From contig NZ_NQYC01000001.1 of assembly GCF_003600835.1 (NCBI RefSeq), forward strand, positions 2,899,001-2,963,000: a stretch of 64,000 nucleotides of DNA, read 5' to 3'. This DNA is from Bacillus sp. PK3_68. GTDB lineage: Bacteria > Bacillota > Bacilli > Bacillales > Domibacillaceae. Made by a program: the position numbers and the translations under genes. Below are positions 53,307 to 62,703 of this stretch, piece after piece. The first letter of the stretch is position 1. The number at the start of each line of letters is the position of its first letter. Under the pieces are notes generated by a model. The model saw only the letters and a program-made list of their open reading frames with translations. It was not told the DNA's origin and searched no databases.

Positions 53307-54095
53307 TTAATCGTTGCTAAACATTTTAAATAATCCACCGATTCCACTTTCATCTTTGCCGCCAGTACCTGCCGGCATCGCAGCGAAGACACGGCTGGCT
53401 AGACGGCTGAATGGAAGCGACTGAATCCAGACTGTTCCTGGGCCGCGGAGTGTAGCAAAGAATAGCCCTTCGCCACCGAATAGAGCGGTTTTCACACCGC
53501 GTACTGTTTCAATATTGTAAGTAACGTCACTTGTCATGGCTACTAGACAGCCAGTATCAATCTTCAATACTTCACCTGGGGCTAATGTTTTTTGATGAAT
53601 TGTCCCGCCAGCATGAACAAACGCCATGCCGTCACCCTCAAGTTTTTGCATAATGAAACCTTCGCCACCGAAGAAGCCCACGCCCAATTTGCGCTGCAAT
53701 TCAATACCGACAGATACGCCCTTTGCCGCTGCCAGAAAAGCGTCTTTTTGGCAAATAACTTTCCCATTTAGCGCACTCAGGTCCATTGGAATAATTTTGC
53801 CCGGATAGGGAGAAGCAAAGGAAACATGTTTTTTTCCTTGTCCCTCATTTGTAAACATCGTCATGAACAAGCTCTCTCCGGTTAACACCCGTTTACCGGC
53901 GCCAAGCAGCTTGCCCATTAATCCACTGCCTTGATTAGATGAACCGTCACCAAAGACCGTTTCCATTTCGATTCCATCTTCCATCATCATTAAGCTGCCT
54001 GCTTCTGCGATAACTGTCTCGCGCGGGTCAAGCTCGACTTCGACAAACTGCATATCATCGCCATAAATCTTATAATCAATTTCGTGGTTATTCAT
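53307..54095 (-). CDS. AIM24/TIGR00266-family protein
   Basis: A 262-residue soluble protein of the AIM24 fold (TRAP-like beta structure), recognised by GSLMMMEDGIEMETVFG, the GVKTALFGGEGLFFATL strand and repeated glycine turns. In bacteria the function is unknown. The C-terminus ends in a Gly-rich loop then LFKMFSND. GGAGGA lies about eight bases before the ATG. Confidence 0.88.
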   Translation of the reverse strand: MNNHEIDYKIYGDDMQFVEVELDPRETVIAEAGSLMMMEDGIEMETVFGDGSSNQGSGLMGKLLGAGKRVLTGESLFMTMFTNEGQGKKHVSFASPYPGKIIPMDLSALNGKVICQKDAFLAAAKGVSVGIELQRKLGVGFFGGEGFIMQKLEGDGMAFVHAGGTIHQKTLAPGEVLKIDTGCLVAMTSDVTYNIETVRGVKTALFGGEGLFFATLRGPGTVWIQSLPFSRLASRVFAAMPAGTGGKDESGIGGLFKMFSND

Positions 54096-54201
54096 TAAAA
54101 ATTCCTCCTTCTCACAAAAGGTAGTACGAATATTTATAAAAGAAGGTTTCGTTATTTTTCAACTATTTTGCAAAAAAAGGTGAAATGATGAGAGATTTTT
54201 C

Positions 54202-54828
54202 TTAATCGGTGAGGTCTTTTTTCTGTGCATTCGTCCATTCTACTTTATAGAGTAAAGCGATTTCTGTTTCTTTCAGCCCTCGAGGCAGCTCCCCGTGGTC
54301 ACTGTGGAGAGAGCCCATGCTGTTTTTAGTTGTACCAGACCAGCCGGCTAGATAAACGGGCTTGTCTTTCTTTAAAGTGATTTTTTCATGAATCAAACTG
54401 TTGAATGACCAGGCCGTCATCTTGTGTTCAAATACTGTTGCAGCCAAGCCATCTGGTAATCCTTCAAGCAGTTTGACGAAACCCTTTTCACTGTCTAAGT
54501 CACTTGTGCCAAAAGAGATGATTTTATCCCGGAATGCGTGTTTTATTTCGCCGGACGAGACGAGCATATTTTGTTCAAATTTTCCGTCCTTATACAAAAC
54601 AACTGTATATTGGATGTCGTCTCCTTTTTTCAATGTGCCATTTAAGTTAAAAAATTCAATGTGATCCGCTCCTGTTTTGCTGATTAGCTCTTTTTCTCTT
54701 TCGATTAGGTTATAAGGCTCAATGGTAAGTCTCGTGCTTGAGGGCGTTTGTTTTTTCTCCGCTTCTGTACACCCAGCAATCAATAAGAGAAAGCTGATAT
54801 ACATTCCCCATTTTAATAACTGTTTCAT
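54202..54828 (-). CDS. Lipoprotein of unknown function
   Basis: A 208-residue lipoprotein; the signal peptide is LKWGMYISFLLLIAGC with the lipobox IAGC. The rest has a beta-rich domain (YTVVLYKDGKFEQNM) of no known family. GGAGA precedes the ATG at 54828. Standing alone between the AIM24 gene and the chemoreceptor. Confidence 0.8.
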   Translation of the reverse strand: MKQLLKWGMYISFLLLIAGCTEAEKKQTPSSTRLTIEPYNLIEREKELISKTGADHIEFFNLNGTLKKGDDIQYTVVLYKDGKFEQNMLVSSGEIKHAFRDKIISFGTSDLDSEKGFVKLLEGLPDGLAATVFEHKMTAWSFNSLIHEKITLKKDKPVYLAGWSGTTKNSMGSLHSDHGELPRGLKETEIALLYKVEWTNAQKKDLTD

Positions 54829-55051
54829 CTCATTCTCCTTTCAGGAAAAAAATGTATTTTTATGATCTTTTGTTACATTATATCTCGAATGAGACTTATG
54901 GAAGAAAAAGAATTTCAACAAAAAATGGTTGGAATATCCAAATAGTACTTTTTTCGCGCATTTTTGTAAAAAATTAATTAAATATCTTAACTATTATTGG
55001 ACTAAGCCGATTAAATCAAGGGGACATCTTATGAGAAAGGGAGAGAAGCGG

Positions 55052-57150
55052 ATGAAAAAACAAAAAGCATTGCTTGGAAATTATCCGGATTAATTATCGG
55101 GCTATTTTTACTACTTTTTGTAGTGTATTCTATTGTAACGAATACCATGTTACACAACAAAAGCGTAAAAGATTCCGAAGAGTATGCGAATGAACATGCG
55201 AAACTGTACGCAGCTGGTCTGAGCCAGCGCTTTGAACACACGAGCAAAACCTTAATGACTGCAAAGCATATGTTTGAAGCTTTAAATGATGAAAAAAAGA
55301 TGACAGCTCAATCTGCTTTGCAAATGGTCAAGAAGAATCTTACTGAAAATCCTAGTATTTTTGGGATGGGACTCATACTCGAGAGCAATGCAGTTCCTAT
55401 TGAAAATACGGTGAATAAAACGTTTATTGATCAGCAGCATCGTTTCATCCCTTATTTATATAAAGAAGGAGATACTATTCATACCGAGGCGATTAATGGT
55501 TACGAAACAGAAGGGGATGGAGACTGGTATCAAATCCCTAAGAAAGAGGGACGGCCAGTTTTAACGGAACCATATGATTACCAGGCTGGAAGCCAGACCA
55601 TTCCAATGGCAACCATTTCTGTGCCTTTATTTTCAAAAGAAAATAAATTTATTGGAGTCATGACAGCTGACTTTTCTATTGAGTTCTTGAATGACGCAGT
55701 GAAAAGCATGAAACCGGACGGCGGTTATGCAAGTATCGTCACTGATCAAGGTTTTGTAGTAGCGAACAGTATCAACGAAAAATTAATTGGAACAAACATG
55801 GAAGAAGCATTAGATTGGAAGAAGGTTCGGTCTGATTTGGGAGAGAGAAAGGTCTCGACTTTATATGTCGATTCAAAGCAACTGAAGGAAAAAGCATTTA
55901 ATACGTTTGCTCCTGTATCAGTTGAAGGAATAGATGAGATTTGGTCTGTTCAGACGGTTGTGCCCAAGTCTAGTATTTTACGAACGTTTAATGCCATTTT
56001 ACTGTTAACAATTATAGCGGCAGTATTAATGATTATTTTAATGGCCGCTGCTTCCTCTCTGTTTATTCACAGACAGTTGAAGCCTTTAACTTACTTGAGG
56101 AAGTCGATTGAAACAGCCGCATCCGGTGATTTAACACAAAAAGTAGACCCATCACACATTCGTCAGGATGAGATTGGGCTGGTGGCCTCTGCCTTTAATG
56201 ATATGCTCGATAAAACAAATGAAGCGATTTATGTTGTTAAGGGCTCCTCTGTAGAATTGAATGATTCTACTTCCCAAGTACATCAGGCATTTGAAGAGGT
56301 TTCGGCTGCAAGTGAAGAAGTGGCGGTTGCCATAGATGAAATTGCCCAGGGTGCCTCACAGCAGTCAATAGACACAGAGGATGCTAACCAACGGATGGCT
56401 GACTTGTCTGCACAAATCGATGCATTGGCAACTCTTTCCGATAAAATCAATCAGCTGTCAGCACAGTCGGGACAGTCAACTGAACAAGGAATGAAACAAG
56501 TCAAATTGCTGCGGGAGCACAACGAAGATACAGATAGAATGAATGAAAAAGTGCAAGAGCAAATTCAGGCATTATCCAAAAAGATTGCGAACATTGATAT
56601 TGTCATTGCTTCGATCCACGGCATTACAGCCCAGACGAATTTGCTTGCTTTAAATGCCAGCATTGAAGCGGCCCGTGCCGGTGAACATGGAAAAGGCTTT
56701 GCCGTTGTCGCGGAGGAAGTAAGGAAGTTAGCGGAGCAATCACGCGAAGAGACCGACGTTATTCAAAAAACTGTCCATGAAATATTAGAAGAATCCAAGC
56801 AAACGGTTGCTGTTATTGCCAAAAACATTGAATTGATGGAAGTGAAGAATCAATCTGTCTCCAATACAGAATCTTCATTTAAGGAAAATGCTGAGCTAGC
56901 CAACCAACTTGGTGAATCAATTGTTCAACTATCTGCGAAGTTAAGGGAAATGATGGAATTTAAAGAGCAGGCCATTGAATCGATTCAGAGTGTATCGGCC
57001 ATTTCAGAGGAAACAGCCGCCTCTGCTGAACAGGTCAGCGCTTCAGCTACTGAACAGCAGAGAGAAATGACCAAAGTCGCCTTATCAACCGAGCGGATGA
57101 ACAATATTGCTGGAGAATTGAAGGAAGTTGTCAGTCGTTTCAAAGTGTAA
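55052..57150 (+). CDS. Methyl-accepting chemotaxis protein, apparent frameshift at residue 2-4
   Basis: A chemoreceptor of about 700 residues. It has two membrane helices ([15 protein letters not shown] and about 288-315), an extracellular double-Cache (dCACHE) sensor, a HAMP domain ([20 protein letters not shown]), and a cytoplasmic signalling tip with [19 protein letters not shown]. Read from ATG at 55052 the frame stops early. Adding one A to the A6 run (55055-55060) gives [19 protein letters not shown] and joins the rest; otherwise a shorter start would be GTG at 55123, cutting the first helix. GGGAG lies eight bases before the ATG. Confidence 0.85.
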
Positions 57151-57176
57151 TCATTGTTAGATAGTCCGAAGAATAA

Positions 57177-57223
57177 AACCCCTGGAGATTAACATAATAA
57201 TGTATAATCTCCAGGGTTTTTTA
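57177..57223 (+). terminator. Rho-independent terminator
   Basis: AACCCCTGGAGATT and AATCTCCAGGGTT pair with one bulge and are followed by TTTTT. Confidence 0.88.
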
Positions 57224-57355
57224 TTTTGTTCACTCTGCCTCTGCTGAGAATCTAATGGGGAATAACTGTTATGCCGTAACAAAGGCCATTTTATAATTTA
57301 ATGGATAAATAACGGGGGATTCGGGGTAAATCAATAAAAAATAAGGAGGCGAAAT

Positions 57356-58321
57356 ATGGGGTTTGTTCAATTGCTGAAAAAGGGAAATACGTCGTCGGGC
57401 ATTGCGGCTATCGGAAATACAGTACTTGCTATTTTAAAAGGAGTGGCCGCTGCCTTTAGTGGAAGCGGCACGATGTTTGCATCTGCCATGCATTCGCTGG
57501 CGGATGCCGTTAATCAGGGGTTTGTTTACTTTGGCAGCGCCTTAGCAGAAATGAAGCCATCCAAAAGATTTCCAGTTGGCTTTGGTAGGCTTATTAATAT
57601 CTTTTGTATGGTCGCCGTCATTGTCGTAACGATTATGGCTTATGAAACGATCATGAAGGGCTGGAAGCTGTTAAAGCATCCAGCGGAATCATCTGATTTT
57701 CTGTTGAATTTTTTTGTGCTCGTTGCAGCGATTGCTGTCGATGGATTTATTTTATTCAAAGCGATGAAAGAAATTGCTGAAGAAGCACGTGTAGAGAAAA
57801 AAGGAAATATTCTTGTCACCGCTTTTAAAAACGTCGGCAAAGCGTCTCCTGCTACACGGCTAGTGTTTTATGAGGATTTAGTAGCAACCTCTGGAGCGTT
57901 TCTTGCCTTAATCGGTATTGTAGCGGCACAATTTTTTGGCTTGCTCGCCGCAGATGGTGCCATTACGATATTGATTGGTTTATTGATGGTCTTCGTTGCT
58001 TTTCGTGTTGGCTATGATAACATGGTCGGCCTAATCGGTGTCGCTGCCCCGAAGGAAGTCGAAAATAAAATGGCGGATATGCTGCTGGCTGATCCTGACG
58101 TAGTCGATATTTACAAAATGCGCATTATTCAGGAAGGCCGAGTTTATCACATTGATGGCATTGTCGAACTGAGAAAAGGTCTCTCGCTTGCACAAGCAGA
58201 CGATATTAAGTTCCGAGTCATGGACCGGCTGCTCCGGGAACCAGAAGTTGCAGACGTTACACTTGGCATTATTGAAGATGATGATAAAAAAGGTTGGAAG
58301 GGAATGCCTGAGCCGACATGA
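57356..58321 (+). CDS. Cation diffusion facilitator (metal efflux) protein
   Basis: A 321-residue CDF transporter with six membrane helices and a C-terminal cytoplasmic domain (about 205-300). The metal site pattern HSLADAVNQ is in helix two (His and Asp) and a second set EDLVATSGA in helix five. It probably exports Zn, Co or Mn by proton exchange. AAGGAGG precedes the ATG at 57356. It is transcribed alone, upstream of the riboswitch-controlled pair. Confidence 0.87.
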   Translation: MGFVQLLKKGNTSSGIAAIGNTVLAILKGVAAAFSGSGTMFASAMHSLADAVNQGFVYFGSALAEMKPSKRFPVGFGRLINIFCMVAVIVVTIMAYETIMKGWKLLKHPAESSDFLLNFFVLVAAIAVDGFILFKAMKEIAEEARVEKKGNILVTAFKNVGKASPATRLVFYEDLVATSGAFLALIGIVAAQFFGLLAADGAITILIGLLMVFVAFRVGYDNMVGLIGVAAPKEVENKMADMLLADPDVVDIYKMRIIQEGRVYHIDGIVELRKGLSLAQADDIKFRVMDRLLREPEVADVTLGIIEDDDKKGWKGMPEPT

Positions 58322-58338
58322 TCTCTTCCAAAAAATGA

Positions 58339-58367
58339 TTGACCATTCGACCGTTTGTTGCTAGAGT
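58339..58367 (+). promoter_or_regulatory. Sigma-A promoter of the guanidine exporter operon
   Basis: TTGACC (58339-58344) and TAGAGT (58362-58367) are 17 bases apart, ending about 30 bases before the riboswitch. Confidence 0.6.
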
Positions 58368-58397
58368 TAAAAGCATAATTACTTAAATAATCCATGT

Positions 58398-58530
58398 TTT
58401 CTAGGGTTCCGCGGATGCGTCCGGTCTGGTCCGAGAGAAGGCACACAGAGTCTTTCTGTGACACGGAGGGATAAAAGCCCGGGAGATTGCCACGATATAA
58501 TTGTGGAATCTTTCGGGTTTTTCTGTTTTT
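58398..58530 (+). promoter_or_regulatory. Guanidine-I (ykkC) riboswitch with terminator
   Basis: The aptamer has the family's conserved blocks in order: CTAGGGTTCCG, then GGTCTGGTCCGAGAGA, ACACGGAGGGATAAAAGCC and GGGAGA (to about 58486). The expression platform is a terminator: CCCGGGAGATT, CCAC, loop, GTGG, ATCTTTCGGG and a T-rich tail (58478-58530). Guanidinium binding would prevent the terminator and turn on the downstream exporters. Confidence 0.92.
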
Positions 58531-58547
58531 GAAAGGGAGGAGAACGA

Positions 58548-58886
58548 ATGAATAAGGAATGGATAAAAGTATTCATTGCTGCTTTTTTTGAGGTATTCTG
58601 GGTGGTTGGTTTAAAGCACGCCGACAATATGTGGGAATGGGCAGGAACGGCGGTGGCTATTCTCGTCAGCTTTTATTTATTAATCGCGGCGGGAAATAAA
58701 TTGCCGGTTGGCACGGTGTATGCTGTGTTTGTTGGTATGGGAACGGCAGGAACTGTTCTATCAGAAATCATCTTTTTCGGGGAGCCGGTCAAAGTGGCAA
58801 AACTGGTATTGGTTGTTGTGCTGCTTGTCGGGGTAATCGGCTTGAAGCTTGTTACAGATGAAGCGGAAGGAGAGCGAGCCTCATGA
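58548..58886 (+). CDS. gdnC: SMR guanidinium exporter subunit (YkkC type)
   Basis: A 112-residue small multidrug resistance protein with four helices. The essential glutamate is in [13 protein letters not shown] (Glu about 14), and the signature [15 protein letters not shown] follows. Guanidine riboswitches control such Gdx/YkkC pairs that export guanidinium by proton exchange. The gene overlaps its partner by four bases (ATGA at 58883-58886), indicating translational coupling and a heteromeric pump. AAAGGGAGGAG precedes the ATG. Named gdnC/ykkC in B. subtilis. Confidence 0.9.
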   Translation: MNKEWIKVFIAAFFEVFWVVGLKHADNMWEWAGTAVAILVSFYLLIAAGNKLPVGTVYAVFVGMGTAGTVLSEIIFFGEPVKVAKLVLVVVLLVGVIGLKLVTDEAEGERAS

Positions 58887-59197
58887 GCTGGTTGTATCTC
58901 GTACTTGCGGGTATCTTTGAGATGACGGGTGTAGCGATGATCAATAGCCTCCACAAACATAAAAACTGGCAATCGTTCGTTCTTATGCTAGTCGGCTTCT
59001 CCGCAAGCTTCCTCTTTCTCGCTTTAGCTATGAAAACATTGCCAATGGGGACAGCCTATGCTGTTTGGACAGGTATTGGCGCTTCCGGCGGTGCAATTTT
59101 AGGGATGCTGCTGTATGGCGAATCGAAAGATTGGAGAAGAATTGTTTTCATCGTGATGGTACTTGGAGCTGCTGTCGGTTTAAAGTTAGTATCCTGA
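58883..59197 (+). CDS. gdnD: SMR guanidinium exporter subunit (YkkD type)
   Basis: A 104-residue, four-helix SMR partner. It has the catalytic Glu in [13 protein letters not shown] (about residue 13), the [17 protein letters not shown] signature, and [10 protein letters not shown] before the last helix. It opens at ATG 58883 inside the end of gdnC. The two form an antiparallel pair in related systems. Confidence 0.9.
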   Translation: MSWLYLVLAGIFEMTGVAMINSLHKHKNWQSFVLMLVGFSASFLFLALAMKTLPMGTAYAVWTGIGASGGAILGMLLYGESKDWRRIVFIVMVLGAAVGLKLVS

Positions 59198-59338
59198 CCT
59201 TAAGGCCACTCTTTTATTGAGTGGCCTGTATTTTTCTCTTTATAATCAGTAACAGAAAAAGCGGTAGACCCGAGCGTTAAAATTGATTGATTTTCTGTGT
59301 TTTGGAACAATAAACCCAAAGGGAAGGGAGATGCGTGA

Positions 59339-59983
59339 ATGAAAGTACTAGTTATAGGAGCGAATGGCCAAATTGGCAGGCAGGTTGTCGAGCTTCTTCA
59401 AGAAAGAGAAGAACATACTGCACGAGCATTGGTAAGAAGTGAGGAGCAGGCTGAGTCTTTTGAAAAGACTGGGGTAGAAGCGGCGGTGGCGAATCTTGAG
59501 GGAAGTGTGGAAGAAATCACAGAGGCAGCAAAAGGTTGTGAAGCAGTTATTTTCACTGCTGGTTCAGGTGGACAAACCGGCTGGGATAAGACGCTTTTGA
59601 TTGACCTCGATGGAGCGGTGAAGACGATTGAGGCTGCCCAGGCGGCCGGCATTAGCCGTTTTATTATGGTAAGCGCCCTTCAAGCTCACCGCCGAGAGAA
59701 TTGGAACGAAGCGATCAAACCATACTATGTAGCAAAACATTACGCAGATAAAGTACTGCAATCAAGCGGCCTGACGTACACAATTATTCGTCCGGGCGGG
59801 TTGCTGAATGAAAAGGGGACGGGGAAAGTAGCAGCCGCGGAGAACTTGGAACGCGCCTCGATCCCACGCGAGGATGTAGCTAGAACAGTAGTCGCTTCAC
59901 TTAGCGAAGGCCATACGTTTAATCGTTCTTTCGATCTTGTTTCAGGAGGTGTGCCTATTTCGGAAGCGCTAAAACTTATATAA
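59339..59983 (+). CDS. yhfK: NAD(P)-dependent epimerase/reductase (YhfK-like)
   Basis: A 214-residue atypical short-chain reductase of the NmrA/SDR type. Rossmann glycine motif is VIGANGQIGRQ near the start, a beta-alpha series follows, and the conserved VSALQAHRRENWNE and YYVAKHYADKVL regions are present. It is nearly collinear with Bacillus YhfK; the substrate is unknown. GGAAGGGAG precedes the ATG. A terminator at 60006 follows the stop. Confidence 0.88.
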   Translation: MKVLVIGANGQIGRQVVELLQEREEHTARALVRSEEQAESFEKTGVEAAVANLEGSVEEITEAAKGCEAVIFTAGSGGQTGWDKTLLIDLDGAVKTIEAAQAAGISRFIMVSALQAHRRENWNEAIKPYYVAKHYADKVLQSSGLTYTIIRPGGLLNEKGTGKVAAAENLERASIPREDVARTVVASLSEGHTFNRSFDLVSGGVPISEALKLI

Positions 59984-60005
59984 ATTCTATGTATTTTATT
60001 ACGAG

Positions 60006-60040
60006 GGCAAAGCTGCCAGTGCAGTTTTGCCTTCTTTTTA
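60006..60040 (+). terminator. Terminator after yhfK
   Basis: GGCAAAGCTGC and GCAGTTTTGCC form an 11-bp stem (one G-U) around a four-base loop, followed by TTCTTTTT. It ends eight bases before the truncated adenine deaminase. Confidence 0.85.
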
Positions 60041-60048
60041 TTCCACCT

Positions 60049-60927
60049 ATGAAGGCTATTCAGATGGTTACCATCAATGCGGCCACCTATTTACGCCTTG
60101 ATGAGTGCATTGGCGGGATCGCTCCCGGAAGAAAAGCGGATATTCTTCTTCTCCCGGATCTGGTTGATTTCCGTCCGGATGTAGTCATTGCCCGTGGGGA
60201 AGTAGTAGCTGAACACGGAGAATTACAAGTGGAGATGCCAGAAATCGATTGGAATGAGTATGCAGTCAGAGAACCATTCGCCTTCTCCAAAGAAAGACTG
60301 GAGAACACAAATTTATACAGGTACCCGCATATGTTTCCGAGTGAGCCTGTGCCCGTTGTGTATTTCCGCAGCAACGTGATTACACAGAGAAAAGATACAG
60401 AATTGCCTTCTGTCAGCGGCTGTGCAGACTTATCTAATCATGATGGACTTGTGCAAGCTGTGTTAATGGATAGAGACGGCGAGTGGGTATCCAAAGCAGT
60501 TCTTGAGCGATTTGCGGTCGATTTGGATGGTTTGGCGTCCACTTACAATACAACAACTGAGCTGCTTGTCATTGGAAGAAATCATGAATCAATGGCAAAG
60601 GCAGCAGCCAGGGTGCATGAAATAGGAGGTGGAATAGTCATCGTTGATAGCGACGAGGTGGTGTTGGAAATTCCGCTGACATTTACAGGGATGATGACAA
60701 CGGACTTTTCATTTGATACGGCAGTAGGCTATCATAATCAGTTATTGGCGGCCATGCAGGAGCGCGGATTTCCTTTCCACGATATTTTATACACTTTGCT
60801 GTTTTTAACATGCGATTTTCTTCCGGGTCTCCGGTTAGTTCCTCATGGGCTGTATGAGGTGAAAACGGACAACATTCTGCTGCCATCTGTTTCTTTCCCT
60901 GCTTTCAACTGTGAGATAAGAACCTAA
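60049..60927 (+). pseudogene. Adenine deaminase (YerA/AdeC-like), N-terminal half missing
   Basis: This 293-residue frame matches the second half of the adenine deaminase family: PMKAIQMVTINAATYLRLDECI, then GGIAPGRKADILLLPDL, the DGLVQAVLMDR segment and LTCDFLPGLRLVPHGLYEV near the end. The first half (about 290 residues) with the metal-binding HxH motif is gone, and the sequence begins directly after the yhfK terminator. The protein lacks the amidohydrolase active site, so it cannot deaminate. No ribosome site precedes ATG 60049. It looks like a deletion scar. Confidence 0.85.
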
Positions 60928-60961
60928 AGCCTTTAGGTTATGACAAGAGGAGGGCGATTAA

Positions 60962-61204
<243 letters not shown>

Positions 61205-61229
61205 GTCAGTATGAGAAAGATAGGTATTC

Positions 61230-61258
61230 TCCTCATCTATTCAGATGAGGATTTTTTA
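61230..61258 (+). terminator. Terminator after fer
   Basis: TCCTCATCT and AGATGAGGA pair around a four-base loop and are followed by TTTTTT. Confidence 0.88.
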
Positions 61259-61423
61259 TTGGAATGATTACCATCATCCTGTTCGTTTCACAGGGGCTTA
61301 TCGGATGAATTCCAATAGTTACTTTAAATTAATTATTGTCTCCACCCTTAAAGGCATGGTACTATCGAAATAGACAAAATATTTAAAAAATAAAATTGTT
61401 TGGACAGCCTAGGAGGAGAACAA

Positions 61424-62434
61424 ATGAAAAAGTGGCTAATGGTAGTACTGCTCGGCTTGCTGCTCGTATTGACGGCCTGTAATTCGGGTGACAAGGAAAG
61501 CGGCGGCAGCTCTGAAAATGGGGACGAGCCAAAGAAGAAAGAAGCAAAAGTAGGAATTACACAGCTCGTTGAGCATCCGTCTTTAGATGGGGCAAGGGAA
61601 GGATTTATCGAAGCTTTAAAAGATGCTGGTTATGAAGAAGGGAAAAATTTAACGCTTGATTATCAGAACGCCCAAGCAGATGTAAACAATAACATGACCA
61701 TTGCGCAAAAGCTTGTTAATGATGGAAATGACCTCATCTTAGCTATTTCTACACCGAGCGCGCAGGCAGCTTTACAATCAACGAAAGATATTCCTATTCT
61801 TTTTACAGCAATTACAGATCCTGTAAGTGCCAAGCTTGTTAAAAGTATGGAAGAACCCGGAGGCAATGTAACAGGCACATCTGATACACACCCGGAGGCC
61901 ATTAAAAATACAATTGCTTCTATTAAAGACTTTTTCCCTGATGCGAAAAAAGTAGGCGTGATTTATAATTCGGGGGAACCGAATTCCGTTGTTAATGTGG
62001 ATAAAGCAAAAGAAGCGATGAAAGAAAACGGATTGGAGCCGGTAGAAGTAACAGTTTCCGCCAGTTCAGAAGTAAAACAAGCAGCTGAAACGCTTGTTGG
62101 ACGAGCGGATGTCCTTTATATCCCAAAAGACAATACGGTCGTTTCTGCCTTAGAATCAGTCATTACAGTAGCAAATGCCAAGAAGATCCCAGCATTTGTC
62201 GGAGAAAGTGATTCAGTCAAACGGGGCGGATTTGCTTCTTACGGATTTGAATACCATGATCTTGGCTACTCAACAGGAAAAATGGCTGTTGAAATCCTTG
62301 AAGGCAAAAAGCCAAGTGAAATTCCAGTAGGTGTTCCTGAGAACCTGGAGCTAGTTGTTAACAAGAAAACAGCTGATATTCTCGGTGTGAAATTAACAGA
62401 GGAACAACAAAAGAAAGCTAAATTAGTAGAATAA
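61424..62434 (+). CDS. ABC-transporter substrate-binding lipoprotein (TrpX/YcjN-like, PF04392 type)
   Basis: A 336-residue lipoprotein: signal peptide LMVVLLGLLLVLTAC with lipobox LTAC, then a two-lobed binding protein (VGITQLVEHPSLDGAREGF, GVIYNSGEPNSVVNV, GFASYGFEYHDLGYSTG). Such proteins bind tryptophan or other aromatic ligands and usually precede permease and ATPase genes. Here a terminator follows and no such genes are adjacent, so it is an orphan. ATG 61424 follows GGAGGAG by seven bases. The frame from 61400 has no support. Confidence 0.85.
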   Translation: MKKWLMVVLLGLLLVLTACNSGDKESGGSSENGDEPKKKEAKVGITQLVEHPSLDGAREGFIEALKDAGYEEGKNLTLDYQNAQADVNNNMTIAQKLVNDGNDLILAISTPSAQAALQSTKDIPILFTAITDPVSAKLVKSMEEPGGNVTGTSDTHPEAIKNTIASIKDFFPDAKKVGVIYNSGEPNSVVNVDKAKEAMKENGLEPVEVTVSASSEVKQAAETLVGRADVLYIPKDNTVVSALESVITVANAKKIPAFVGESDSVKRGGFASYGFEYHDLGYSTGKMAVEILEGKKPSEIPVGVPENLELVVNKKTADILGVKLTEEQQKKAKLVE

Positions 62435-62443
62435 AAGATGAGA

Positions 62444-62480
62444 GTCCCCTGTAATCGTTCATTAGTTGCAGGGGATTTTT
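62444..62480 (+). terminator. Terminator after the binding protein
   Basis: AGTCCCCTG and CAGGGGAT pair around a 17-base loop, then TTTTT. Confidence 0.75.
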
Positions 62481-62703
62481 ATCTGACAAAGAAATTTGGC
62501 TGTTATAGTTCATTAGAGTAATTTTTAGAGAACTTTTTCTTTTGTTGTACGTATGAGTAAGTAGCCGAAAAAAAGGCAAAGATGATTAAAAATAACATGA
62601 TTGTATGATAACAGAAAAGAGTTGCTGCATATACTTACAAGAATAGGGAAGAAAATAATCGTTGTTAGATAGCAATAGCGTGAAAGGGTGAAGAGAATAT
62701 CCT

